Below are positions 34,461-45,258 of a DNA stretch of 64,000 nt, piece by piece. Every line of letters starts with the position of its first letter. The stretch's first letter is position 1. This stretch comes from Anthoceros angustus (Eukaryota > Streptophyta > Anthocerotopsida > Anthocerotales > Anthocerotaceae). Location of the stretch: NCBI GenBank assembly GCA_010909165.1, contig MU008157.1:1-64000 (forward strand), written 5' to 3'. The position numbers were made by a program, and so were the translations under genes. Under the pieces are notes generated by a model. That model was given only the letters and a program-made list of their open reading frames with translations, was not told the DNA's origin and searched no databases.

Positions 34461-35119
34461 GCAGGAAGCGATTATTATGGGGAAGCCTCCGCCATGGTCG
34501 TAGAACAAGGAGCACAAAAGCAAAAGAGAGGCGTGGGGAAAAAAGAAGAAAGGAGGCGGATACGACCACGGATCGATGAGGGAGAGAGTGTCGCCACCAA
34601 TGGGAAATACCAACACCTGGAACGCCAAAGATTTAAAAAAAACAAGTCCTGCAGTGACTTGGCGGATGGACCATATGTGCAAAAGAGTGATGCGAGACAT
34701 TGAGTGTTCCAAGGAAAGGTGAATGAAGGTGCCGAAAGTCAAGGGGTGGAACCCTACCGATTTCAGAAAGTTACCGAGTTAGGGTTTCCACGGACGACGG
34801 GCGAAGTCATGGATATGATACAAGAAGAATTGGCAAGGAGGCTACGGGGAAAAGGGGGTGTCGATTTCCACCACCCTGTGGGAGTCCACCACCCCACCGG
34901 AAGGGCCACCGCACTAAGTCATGACGAAACCGGAACCCAACCAACCAAACTCGGATGGTCAAGGCCACCGCTTCTTCAATCTCGCCGAGGCCATCATGGA
35001 CCAACATTTCATGATCACATTCGGACAACTCCTCCGAGACAATCCGATATAAATGATCGAGGGCGTTAAAAGAGGCGCAACCCAAAAGAGGCGCAATGTT
35101 CCTATACTTTCATGGTGAA
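34461..35119 (+). other. gag-protease linker of copy 1
   Basis: Patches EVMDMIQEELARR (about 34805-34845), GVHHPTGRATA (about 34880) and QHFMITFGQLL-like text (about 35005-35040) recur in copy 2 at about 57010-57240. This marks a conserved linker without known domain. Confidence 0.6.
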
Positions 35120-35480
35120 CTTGGTATCCATGGTGGATCAAGGCCCACCAACCTGTGGAAATTTCGGATGTGTCATTAAAGGAGTGCCTCTCGACACGGT
35201 CAAATATTATGACGTAAGACACGGCTAGGAAATTGGGCTTGGATATTGAACATACTACCAAGGTTTTATAGCGACATGTCCGTAATGGTGCCGGTGGGGA
35301 ACTGCTAACGACCATTGGAACCATCCCTACTTGATGGATTATGTAGTCATCCAAAGAAAATCGCTGTGCACGACGTCCTAATTGGCCGAACATGGATGTA
35401 CGATCGCAATGCACGCCAAGTGGGGGGGAAGGAAGTGGTTTTAAACTGGAATGGGATCCCAAGACCAAGGAGGAGGATGT
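35120..35480 (+). pseudogene. Aspartic protease region, copy 1
   Basis: GVPLDT at about 35185 is the retropepsin active-site region, with the rest of the flap disturbed. SVMVPVG near 35285 and LMDYVV near 35335 follow, then a VLIGRTWMY-like end near 35375-35400. Blocks and spacing match copy 2, where the text is clearer. Confidence 0.65.
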
Positions 35481-36049
35481 GCCTATCGTGGAGTAAGGAC
35501 ATGTATGCGTGAAACTCCAATCAAATGTAGGGTACACTCGGCAGAGGACACGTCCGGGAGATGCAAGAGGAAGATAGGTTCCGTCGCACACATCTCATGG
35601 TCGATGAGGAGCGACTAGAGATATCCATATACAATTAACCGAGGGTCGTTACGGGTAACCGCCGAATGCTCCGGAAGGGGTCCGGGGGATTCAGCAGTGG
35701 AGAAAGCCGGAGGAGGCGACGCATTCGAAGGATTTGTTTAGGGAATGGGGCATGAGAGAAGAGGAACGGAGCCAAGAAGGATTCGGGTTAGCACCGCACT
35801 GAGAGCGCAGTGGTACAGGATGAAGTCAAGGACGTTGAGGTTCTTCCGTGGAAGGTGCTCAAATTCTCCGAACAATGGATGCGGCGTTGGAGGAAGGAAG
35901 GCGTAATTCATCGATGTTTTCGCCTGAGGTAATGACATGAAGGGATCCCCAAAGAATGGGCGAGCATAGGATTGACTGGAACCGTGGAGCAATCCCGAAG
36001 GATTCCACAAGACAAGTTAAATCCAAGTACTCCTCAAGGTAAAGGATCG
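35481..36049 (+). other. Protease-RT linker, copy 1
   Basis: No catalytic motif. VKDVEVLPW-like and FIDVFA-like patches (about 35820-35930) match the linker of the minus-strand element. Confidence 0.55.
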
Positions 36050-37150
36050 CTTGGAGATGTACCTCAAGGACGTGATCTATCCTATAGTCAATACCGAATG
36101 GGTGGCTCCAATAGTGGTAGTACCTAAGAGGCACCAGCAAAATCCGAGTTTGTCGATCGGAGAAGGTTGAATAAGGTCACCAAGAAGGATCACTTTTACC
36201 CTTCATCGATAATATCCTCGGATCCGTCGCAGTGTAATGGCGATTCATTCCTAGACGGTACTGGGTATAATCACCGCACCTTAGGGAGAGCGATTGGCCT
36301 CGACCGCTTTTACAACCGACTGGGGACATATGCTTACAAGCGCAGCATTTGGGTTGACGGAGCACTGGGTCCTTCATGCGAGCCATCGTCAAAATTTTCA
36401 AGGACTTCCTCCGCGACTTTATGGAAGTTTTCCGACGACTGCGATGGTCGGGACCATCCGCCGCACCTCCGGAAGTGCTCGAGCCGCCGAGCAACGCAAT
36501 TATGCTCGCATCCAAAAGTGCTACCGCATGTCGGGAATTGCTAGCATCGAATTTCAAGCCGAGGTATAGAAGTAGATCCGGACAAGGTAAAGGTCATCGC
36601 CACCCTTAGAGCACCAACAACGCTAAAGGAACTCCGGGTTCCCGGGATGGTTATTATAGACGCTTGCTCCAAATTTCGCCAAGCGGCCGCCACTAACGAG
36701 CTTGTTAAGGAAGGATCGAGTGGGAATGGACGACGAACGGAGGAAGCATTTCGTGACTTACGCACCACATCGCTACAGCCCCACGCTAAAAGGACCGGAT
36801 CGAGTAAGAAGTTCCACGTTTTGCTGATGTTTCAAAGATTTGCAATTGGGTCACCCCCTTAGCCGGGATGAGAAGAAGAAGGATTTTCCGATCTACTATG
36901 CCGGAGACAACTAACGGACGCGAAAGTATACCACCACGGAGCCAAGCATCGGAATGGTTTACTCTGTCGTGACACTACCTCCTCTCGTATGAATTTGTGT
37001 TCCATGTTGACCACTTTGCCTTGAAACACCTTGTGAATAAACTCGACCTTTCGGACGATAGCACGCTGGATCTTGCCGTGAGTTTACCTTCACGGAAACG
37101 AGAGGGTAGGAAGCATATCAATGCCGACTTCATATCTCGATTGAAAACAG
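36050..37150 (+). pseudogene. Reverse transcriptase and RNase H region, copy 1
   Basis: The RT finger block (YLKDVIYPIVNTEWVAPIVV-like) lies at about 36058-36120. KVTKKDHF is at about 36172, a FLDG block near 36250 and FMRAIVKIFKDFLRDFMEVF at about 36375-36432. The paired Asp of the catalytic box (GACGAC at about 36436) follows at once but in a shifted frame. LRAPTTLKEL lies near 36606. RNase H blocks follow: YYAGDN near 36895, YTTTE-like near 36930, FHVDHFALKHLVNKLDLSDD at about 36997-37060 and HINADFISRL near 37115-37145. Order and motifs are those of Ty3/gypsy. Confidence 0.82.
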
Positions 37151-37419
37151 GGAAAGGTGGAAAAGGACCAGAAGACGACTTTCCGGAGACACGCTCGCAG
37201 GAGTTGCAAACCAACGAGTGAAGCCCAGTTCGGAAGGAGGAGCCAGCATCGATTGAGAAGGGAGGGTGGAAGACCAACATATCAGGAGATATACGATTAT
37301 CTTGGCACGGGCCAAATTCCTCCACATCTATCCAAGACACAGATTCAGCGTTTCACTACTCCGCACCATTCACACGGCACAATATGAATTATACCGAGTC
37401 TCCCGGACGGTGGAGCGGT

Positions 37420-38330
37420 TATGGGTACGCATCGGTGAGCGAGTCCCTTTACTTTAAGAAGAGGCGGAGGTCATTATGCCGCATGTCACATGCGGAAAAT
37501 TTTGAGGTCGGCTATTGGTGGCCTACAATGTACAAGGATGCCAAGGAGTTCGTGAAGCGGACGCTAAAGGGTCGGCAAGCCAACAAAGAACAACCCAATG
37601 GCCCCTTGTCCCCATACTTGCACCGCACCATTCGAGAAATGGGGAATCGATTTTGTCGCCCTATCCAAAAACCAAGGCTCGCCAAAACCAATACATCCCG
37701 TACAGACATCAGACGGATGAAGCACGGTGCACGCCAGAGATTCGGCGACGCCGTAGATTCTCTCGAGCAAATCATCACCGATATGGCTCACCGGAGCTGG
37801 CCGTGAGGAACACATTTTCCAATCGTAATCTCCAACATGACCAACCACTTCAACGCCGCCACGTGAAGTCCACGCCTTATAACCCAAAAGCCAATGCCGA
37901 AAAAGGCAAATGGCTTGTTGTGCAAGATCCTAACCAAACTCACCGCGCCTATGTATGATCGATATGAAATCGCATTCAAGACTGTGGCATCGGACCGGAA
38001 AGTGACAACGCAGAAACCCGTATTATCTTTACGGCATTCTCATGCCAATAGAATTCAAGTTCCCACCGAGAATACAGGAACCAAGTCGAATGCCGGTGGA
38101 GGAAAGTCGATTGGAAAAGGTTGGTGGGTTTCGAACACACGGAGGAGAGAACAAGCCCTCCAAGTTATGCGGGATGTCCAAAAAGGAGGAAGGAGTGGCA
38201 CGACAAGAGATTGAAGCGTCAATACGTTGTTCCCGGGATCCGCTTTACTATATGATAACCGATACATGCATTTTCTGTAAATTACATCTCGATGGATGGG
38301 GCCCTTCGAGTTTTAAGTTTTCACAACGGA
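37420..38330 (+). pseudogene. Integrase region, copy 1
   Basis: A HHCC-finger remnant (GGHYAACHMR-like, then WWPTMYKDAKEFVKR) lies at about 37465-37560. A frame-shifted WGIDFV-like block near 37638-37655 carries the first catalytic Asp. Next come ITDMAHRSW-like text (37780), NPKANA near 37885 and KANGLLCKILTKLT at about 37900-37945. HANRIQVPTENTG-like text follows (about 38040), and a C-terminal RRKEWHDKRLKR-like block lies near 38190-38215. The Glu of the DDE triad would lie in the disturbed stretch before KANGLL. No chromodomain is seen. Confidence 0.78.
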
Positions 38331-38419
38331 TCAATTCAACTCAAGATTTTAGTGGCTCACCCCAACGCCCAACGGTTGGCGGGTCAAGAAATATTACCAA
38401 TAAGTTGGCGAGGACGCCA

Positions 38420-38437
38420 ACAAATGAGAAGGGAGTA
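38420..38437 (+). other. Polypurine tract, copy 1
   Basis: CAAATGAGAAGGGAGTA directly precedes TGTGGAAG, the start of the 3' LTR. It is nearly the same as in copy 2 and in the minus-strand element. Confidence 0.75.
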
Positions 38438-41400
38438 TGTGGAAGACCACATGTGCACTAACCCCGCTCCCAAGTGTCGTGATGAACGATTTTTTTTGTT
38501 TTGATGTGTTAGAATAGCAAAGTGCTTTGAGAATCGTCCGAGTCGTCTTTTATACGGAATGGTCCTTGGCCCTTGGAGATAATAATAATTTTTCGACCTT
38601 AGGTTTGACCCGAGGGTGGGGTAGAAATAGAGTCCTTGGGTATTGGGAATTTTTAGAATAAAAGGTGTCTATATATGCTAGGGATGCTCACAATATGCCA
38701 CAGTGTAGTCAAGTGGGTGGTGGCTAGTTCCACCACGGTGGCCGAGAAACGGACGCATGCACTGTGGGAATTTACAACCCTAGTGGCGGGACTACCACGG
38801 AGCGAATCGAGAGAAGGGCACACCCAAGATCATGAGGTCGCGACTTTCCGTGGAGGGGCAGGAGCGAGTGCAAGAAGAGGGGCGCGCATAACGACGCCAG
38901 CCAAATCCGCCTCACTGCGCAGGAGGAAGGCGCGACGATCGTGACAGAGCGGCGCGGAGGAGAGAAATCGGCCGCAAGTTCGCGAGGAGGCGTGGAAGGA
39001 GCGCGAGGGCGGCTCGATTTTTTTTCTCTCGACCGTAACTGCAGGGTAGTCGAGGTTTTGTTTTGGGAAACAACGAGAAGGAGATGGCGCCCAGCGGCCG
39101 AAATCTCATCACGCAGCGGCCCAACATGGACCATCGGAAAGTGAGAGCCGGCAGGTGCGTGAGCCGGGTCAAGTTCATGGAGAAGAAATGGTGCTACGAC
39201 CGCATTGGTGCAAGAGTGCGCCCGCAATTAAGGACCAAGTCGCAAGAGGGTGACGCGAGGAAAAGGCCGCAGAACTGGATTTGGCCCTCTTCGAGCAAAG
39301 TATGGGCGAGAAGCATCGAGGATGGGAGCTTGGTGATTGACCCCAAAGAAGACCTTGAAAGTCAGCCGCGCTCATGAAGCCTGGGAAGTGAGAGTGAACA
39401 ATGGTCGGGTGACTCGCCAACTCGTGTTCACAGTGGTGGGATTGGCCAAATGGATTTTGTGTTTCCTACGTAACCTAAGGATCATATGGCGGATCACTTC
39501 TTGGTTTTTCTTCACGAGGTGGTCAAGGGTACACAAATTGATTGGGGAGGATGATTTTCGAAAGAGCCTGTGAGGAGAAGGCGAATTTACTCTCTTCCCT
39601 CGGCCCTCCTTGATTTCGCCTTTTCCGATTCATGTATTTGCGCATTCCGGTGTTTAACGAGTTGAAGTCGGTCCGCCTGCATGGTTGGAAGCCGGGAACT
39701 CAAGGTAGAAGAGGAGGAATTGAAGGAGGATTCGGCAAGGATTCCAGCTTGGGAGTGCGCTCGGAAGGTTCTAAGAGGGTGGGGAAGTTTCCAAGGGTAA
39801 GAAGCGAAGGGCGACGGTCGAAGGGGATCGGCGAAAAAGGGAGGCAGAAGAGGAGGAACCCACACACCTGTGGTCACTGTGTCAAGACAGCAGAACGGTA
39901 AAGGAGGAGAAAATAAAGGGAAATGGCAAGTTGCTCCTCCTGTGCAGGGATGAATCGCCGCTAGGGAGAATGAAGCGGGGAAGAGGCAAGGCGCACCAAC
40001 CCCTAGGAGAGGAGGGTTAACTCAGCCGAGACCGACGAGCTCCGGACATTTTGGCGACATTTCACCGAACCGTCCTACGAGGTGGGGATAGGAGACACGA
40101 CACGAGAATTGTTGTGGAGGCGGATGGGCAAGGGACAGCCCAATTTGGGGATTTGGTGGTTTGACTTGCCATGGCACGACGCAGCGGATCTCCTCGATCA
40201 AGCCCATGGCTCTCACTGGCCGAGTGTGCAAGGCCAGGAGAAGTTGCTCAAGGAGAAGTTGGAGAGCCCGAAGGCGAGAGCAAGGCGGCCGAGGAGCGCA
40301 GACGGAGTGCGGCCTTATGCAAGGCACAGGAGCAAGAGGCACATGTCCACTCGCAGAAGCTTTAGTAAATCAGTCAAGGGGCGATGCTACAATTGAAGAG
40401 CTTCAAGATGAGGTCTCGCGAGTCCAGAGCAGTGGAAGCGATGGCGCCTTGGAGAAATTCAAGAAGCGGAGAGGTACAAGCGGAAGAGACGGGCTAGGGC
40501 CGAGTCAAGAGAGAGGTGGCCAAACCAAGAAGGCCGAGCAACCACCGCAGAGCAAACAACCACCGTGTAACCACCACGGTGGCTAAACCAGCCACCGCCG
40601 TGGAACGGGAACCGAGGTGGGGAAGTCACCGAGGAGTGTCGCAGATGGAGGGATGATCCGGAGAATCAGCACCGCCCAGGATTGTCCACGGAGGAGAGGG
40701 TAAGGACCTCAGATCGAAGGGCGACAGTTACGGCGTCCGGATGAGGATGCTCATGTCCTCGCCGCCGCATGGTGAGCGGTGCTCACTCTAAACGTGTATG
40801 TGGTTGTTGGGACAGAGGGGCGTAAACCACGGTCAGACATCTTGACCGCCAGCTACTGCTGGTTCCTTCGAGTAGGAGGGCGCCTATCCTCCGCAAGTGG
40901 TGCCGGAAGAGATGAGCGAGGCGCAGCGAGCATGGAGGGAGGAGCACAGATGGTTGTCCAAATGAGGAGGAGCGGGACAATGGACATAGAGGTCACAGGC
41001 AACGTCCGGGAAGGCGCGAGGGAAATTCAGGAGAGCGAGGTGGAGGTTGTGGGGAAAATCGGATCAGGTGGCAGGCCAAGAGCGAGAGGGGTCCCCATGG
41101 GCCGAGGGCGAGGCAAAGAATCGCGAGGCGGCAGCTGATTTTAGGGGAGTCGCGATAGCCTAGGACCGGGTTTTTCGTGCGAGAGGATAGGGAGTTCCAT
41201 CACCAGAGCCGGTTGCTTAGATTGGTAAGGGGCGCCGTGGTAGGAGCTACAATTTTAGACACTAAAGAGAAGTGAGTGTTGGACCACGGATGTATAAGAG
41301 ACCCTTTGGGTGTCTCTCAAGGCACGATTTCGTGTGTGAACTTCCGTATCGAACCGTGAGTGGGGTTGATTGGAGACGCCCGTCAAGATCAAACGGGTTC

Positions 41401-42140
41401 GCGCACCGCCTTCGTCACAAGAAGGCCGGAAGATCTCGGATGGTCGAGAGCGGAGTGGCCAAGCTCCACTGGGTAACGGAAGGCGGGCCAAAAAGAGGTA
41501 GGAATTGCCGGACGGCCGAGGCGGAATCCGAAGGCGAATCGCCCAAGCACCGACCGGGTTTTCTTCCCGATCCTCTTTCCAACTGCTGCCACCATGTGTG
41601 TTCATTCCATGAGAGAGGGGTCTGTGTGGCCCAAGGAGGGGTCTGTGTGGCCCAAGGGGAAAAGGGGTCTGTGTGGCCCGTGAGACGAGGGAGAGTTCAT
41701 TGGGAAGGGGGAAGGTTCCCGAAGGGGTAGTTGAGTGCGCGCTGGGAGGGATTGTGAGAGTGTGTGAGGGAAAATCGGGAATGCGTAAGAGGAGTGGAAG
41801 CGTGTGGTGGAATCGCAGAAATTCCCAGAAGTAAAGTGAGGCGTATATAGGTATCCGTATGCCCATAGCCCCCTAGGTCCGTGTTAGAGAAGTTGAAATA
41901 GACCCATGAAGGCGGCCATTGGGGACCCGCACGGCGAACCGCCACGGTGGCCGAGTCTACCACTTGGTGGGTTTGGGCAAGGTAGGAGAAGGTGGGGTAG
42001 TGAGCGACGGTAGGTCTAGAATCCATAGATTTAGCACACCTTGACACAACACCATTCCCTTGGGATCGAATCCTAGGACTATAACGACATAGAGGGTAAA
42101 TGTGGCCTCTTTGCGCCTTGGATGCAAAACCCATTCCACA
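38438..42140 (+). repeat. 3' LTR of plus-strand element copy 1, about 3.7 kb
   Basis: It starts TGTGGAAGACCACATG and ends CCATTCCACA, after which the array unit resumes with TTCTCCAAC. It is collinear with the 5' LTR, with many small indels. A TATA box lies at about 38669. The MAP-start open patch (39084), the EKKWCYD block (about 39180) and the coiled-coil-like patch (about 40235-40290) are again present. A GGGGTCTGTGTGGCCCAAGG direct repeat lies at 41618-41680. Confidence 0.9.
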
Positions 42141-44033
42141 TTCTCCAACAAATTGCCTCAAGATCCGCCACCACACAACTACACCTATGCCAAACATAAA
42201 ATCTAACAACTACAAAACTCCTTCTTGGCACTAAAACACCTAGCACCAACAAGCCAAAGACATCAAAATCAGCCGCCACCCCACTCAAACTCGATCGGCT
42301 CTTGGCTCCTTCATGCGAGCCTCCACTATCCGTGATACAAAGAAAGCCATGCCCTTCGCAACCATGGCATCCTTACAAGCATCTTCCATAACCCTAGAGG
42401 AAGAGGGTTTTCCTTCTTTTCTTCTCTCCATCTGCACCTATCATGGCGTCATCATACTCCATCGCCTCCCTTGAGCGCCCCTATCGACCCACCACCTGCT
42501 CCACTCCTTGGGCATCCGCCGCCCAACACCATCTCCACTCTTGTAATGCCACCTCTCGCCGCACCACCATCCGGACTCACGAGGTAAGGCCACCCCTACA
42601 TCAGAGGGGCCGGCCTATTCGGGTCCCTACACTTATAAGATAACTCTATTGGAGGGCATTAGGCCCTCACGCCTCCACTTACACCAACTCGGATCATCGT
42701 CCAACCACTTCCTACTCGAGGTTAGCCCCTTCTACCTAATTAGTTTTCCTACATCCTACCTCCGGGAGCCAAGTTCCTACAAGATTTCATTTTCTCGCCA
42801 ATGTAACCCCCCAAAATTAGTATTGACACGATGACAATTCTCTTCCACTTCACTCTAGTTCTCTCTCGGTTTGCTCCAAATTAATCCTTTTGATCCAAAA
42901 AGTAGAAGTGCCCAAACTGTTCCTGAAGCCCATCCGAGCATCTGTGAGGGGCGATGGTGAGCCAAGGCACGCCATAATTTGGTGGGTTAGGAGCCTCAAG
43001 ATCGTCACGAGCGATTCAGCTTGTGCAACTTGATTCAAGCTACAACCCGAATGCAGGAGATCTCTGCGACTCTCTAAGACCACACCAATCTTGAGAAAAT
43101 CTTTTCCAAGTGCATGAAATACCGATACGGCAAAACAGGGAATATCGACGAGCAAGTCAAGAATCGTAATATACAAGCTAGTATAATAAAGTATTATTAA
43201 GGGAATGAATGGTATGTACAGTCCAAATGTTGCCACGTTAGCTTTAATCAACCTCCATCACCTCTACTAGCTAGAACGAACAATGGTAGCCAAACAACCG
43301 TAATTCTCGGTTCTTCTGCACCCCATGTTCCACAAAAGGAGGATCGTGATGGTGCCAACCACCACCATCTTGGTTGTGAAGCTCGCGATGCACCAACCCT
43401 TCTTCAATGTGGCTGAAGCATGCCGCCACAGTAGCGCCATATACAATAATATCATGAATATGCAGATTGAAAGGACTACATCGTGAGGTTGTGGAGGATG
43501 CATCACCGTGTCGTATAGACTATAGTCTAGAGCTTATTGATGACATTTTGTTTTGGTGATTAAAAGTAAGAAATTTAGGTGTCCAACACATAACTCTAAA
43601 AAGAGAAGGTATTTCTTTTAGTACAAGCTATAGGCTAGAGCTCATTGATGACATTTTGTTTTGGTGGCATAAAAGTAAGAAAACTTAGATGTCCAACAAT
43701 AAGTCTAAAAAGAGAAGGTATCTGCTTTACTACATAAAGTCTTTGTTGCTCTTCATTTATAAAAGAAAAATAAGGTATCTAGAATAGATGCATCCAACAA
43801 TAACATCTAAAATGGAAGTCACCTAGATTAAAGGTGTTAAAAGAAAGAAATCTAAACATGAAATTGCCTAGATTAGAGGTGTACAAGAAAGAAAACTAAA
43901 AATAAAAATTGCTTAGATTAGAGGTGTACAAGAAAGAAATCTAGAGATTAGAATGAGAAAATGCTAGAAGGTATTTATAAGGAAAGATTACAAGAATGGA
44001 AGTAGCTTCTTAATAAAAGAGCTCTTGGAGGAG

Positions 44034-44041
44034 TATAAATA
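44034..44041 (+). promoter_or_regulatory. TATA box of CAF1-like copy 3
   Basis: TATAAATA, 436 bases before the ATG at 44470. Confidence 0.6.
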
Positions 44042-44469
44042 TTGCGTAAAACCACGTATACATTCAAACATTCATTTGTAAGATTTACCCAGCATGTCTT
44101 CAAGTTAGTTGTGGACTTAGAGCTTTGCCCTTTGTATGAGATGTTCGTTTTTTTTCTCCTTGAGCAAAAGATATATTAGATTTTATTATGATATGTGATG
44201 TAACTTACTTAACTCAAGAGAAGCTCGCGTTCAGCAAGTATTTCATATATTGAGATTTACTTTTGAACTAGGTCTATTTTTGTGTCGCTTGGACCAAAGC
44301 ATTTATAATATTTCTTCGCTTTTTTCTCCTTGAAGAAAAAAATTATTGACTTTTATTATGGTGTGTGACATAACTTCTTGAACTTGAGGGAAGGTCTCAC
44401 GCAACAATAAGTTATGGAGAAATCTAAAATTAATTAAAATATATATACCAAAGCATTTAGCTAGCCACA

Positions 44470-45258
44470 ATGACTTTAAGTAACCACAAGTCGATGCACC
44501 TTTTATAAGACAAGTATGGGGTTACAATCTTGAGCAAGAATTAGACTTTATCCGGTTCCACATTATTGATCAATATCGTATAATAAGTATAGATACAGAA
44601 TTTCCAGGCATAGTGGTGGTGCCCGATGCAAGTTATTACATAGAAGACTATGAATACCAAATGATCAAAGGTAATGTGGATAGACTAAAGTTAATCCAAC
44701 TAGGGCTTACATTTGCCGAAAATGCAAAGCTGCCTTTTGTAAAGAAAGCAGTAAGTTTGGTATGGCAATTCAATTTTAGAATCAACCTTGACCAAGATAT
44801 GTATGCGTAAGATAGTATAAATCTTTTGCGTAATGGTATAGATTTTGATCAACACAGGATAATGGGCATAGATGTTCATTTTGGGATTCAAACATCAACA
44901 TATTACATAATCAAAATTTGCAATGGATTGGTTTCCACCCAACCTACGATTTTGCCTACTTGCTAAAAACCATCACAGTCAAGAATTACCGAGACAAGAG
45001 AGAATTTCTTTGTTTTGTAGCTAATTATTTTCCTAATATATTTGACGTCAAATACATTATGTGTTGGACAAGTAGTTTAAGTATATTAGCAAAAGTACTA
45101 AGGGGACAAAGGGACTTGTCATCATGTCCAGATTCCTATTGACTTTTCATGTATTTCATAAAATATGTGAAAAGTGGCCCATCTTTCAAGATGGACGCTT
45201 CATGTATTATAAGGATCAATTATATGGATTAAGTCCATATAAAAATATTTTAAAATAA
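44470..45258 (+). pseudogene. CAF1/POP2-like deadenylase, copy 3 (best preserved)
   Basis: This copy shows the family most clearly. After a frame disturbance behind the ATG, VWGYNLEQELDFIRFHIIDQ at about 44515-44573 leads into IISIDTEFPGIVVVPDASYY at about 44580-44638. That block carries the D-x-E of the DEDD exonuclease site. YQMIKGNVDRLKLIQLGLTF and VWQFNFRINLDQDMYA follow to 44810, where TAA stands in frame. DSINLLRNGIDFDQHRIMGI resumes in the same frame at 44811. WIGFHPTYDFAYLL at about 44921-44961 carries the third catalytic Asp. NYFPNIFDVKYIMCW follows. The final His/Asp block is shortened (DLSSCPDS). The C-terminus YGLSPYKNILK ends at 45258. CAF1 acts in CCR4-NOT mRNA deadenylation. 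Activity of this copy is doubtful as sequenced. Confidence 0.88.

Larger units (their letters stand above)
29045..42140 (+). mobile_element. Ty3/gypsy LTR retrotransposon, plus strand, copy 1 (complete structure, about 13.1 kb)
   Basis: The LTRs are 29045-32654 and 38438-42140. The internal part has gag (about 33093-34460), protease (35120-35480), RT (36050-36830), RNase H (36800-37150) and integrase (37420-38330), then a purine-rich tract. The LTR ends are TGTGGAA and TTCCACA. The flanks are CTCATT-C on the left and TTCTCC on the right, against CTCATTCTCC in empty units. This gives a 4-5 bp duplication around ATTCT, blurred by an indel at the left border. The family is related to the minus-strand element at 2423-17820 (same domain order, near-identical purine tract, related primer site) but is a distinct subfamily. 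Coding frames are broken throughout. Confidence 0.9.

Noticed and set aside
29045-42140. TGTGGAA...TTCCACA ends read as terminal inverted repeats of a DNA transposon
   Set aside because: The ends belong to long direct repeats with primer site, purine tract and gag-pol between them. LTRs often end in short inverted repeats.
44811-44830. GCGTAAG after MYA in the CAF1-like copies as an intron donor
   Set aside because: The conserved protein sequence continues directly after it in the same frame, so no intron fits.
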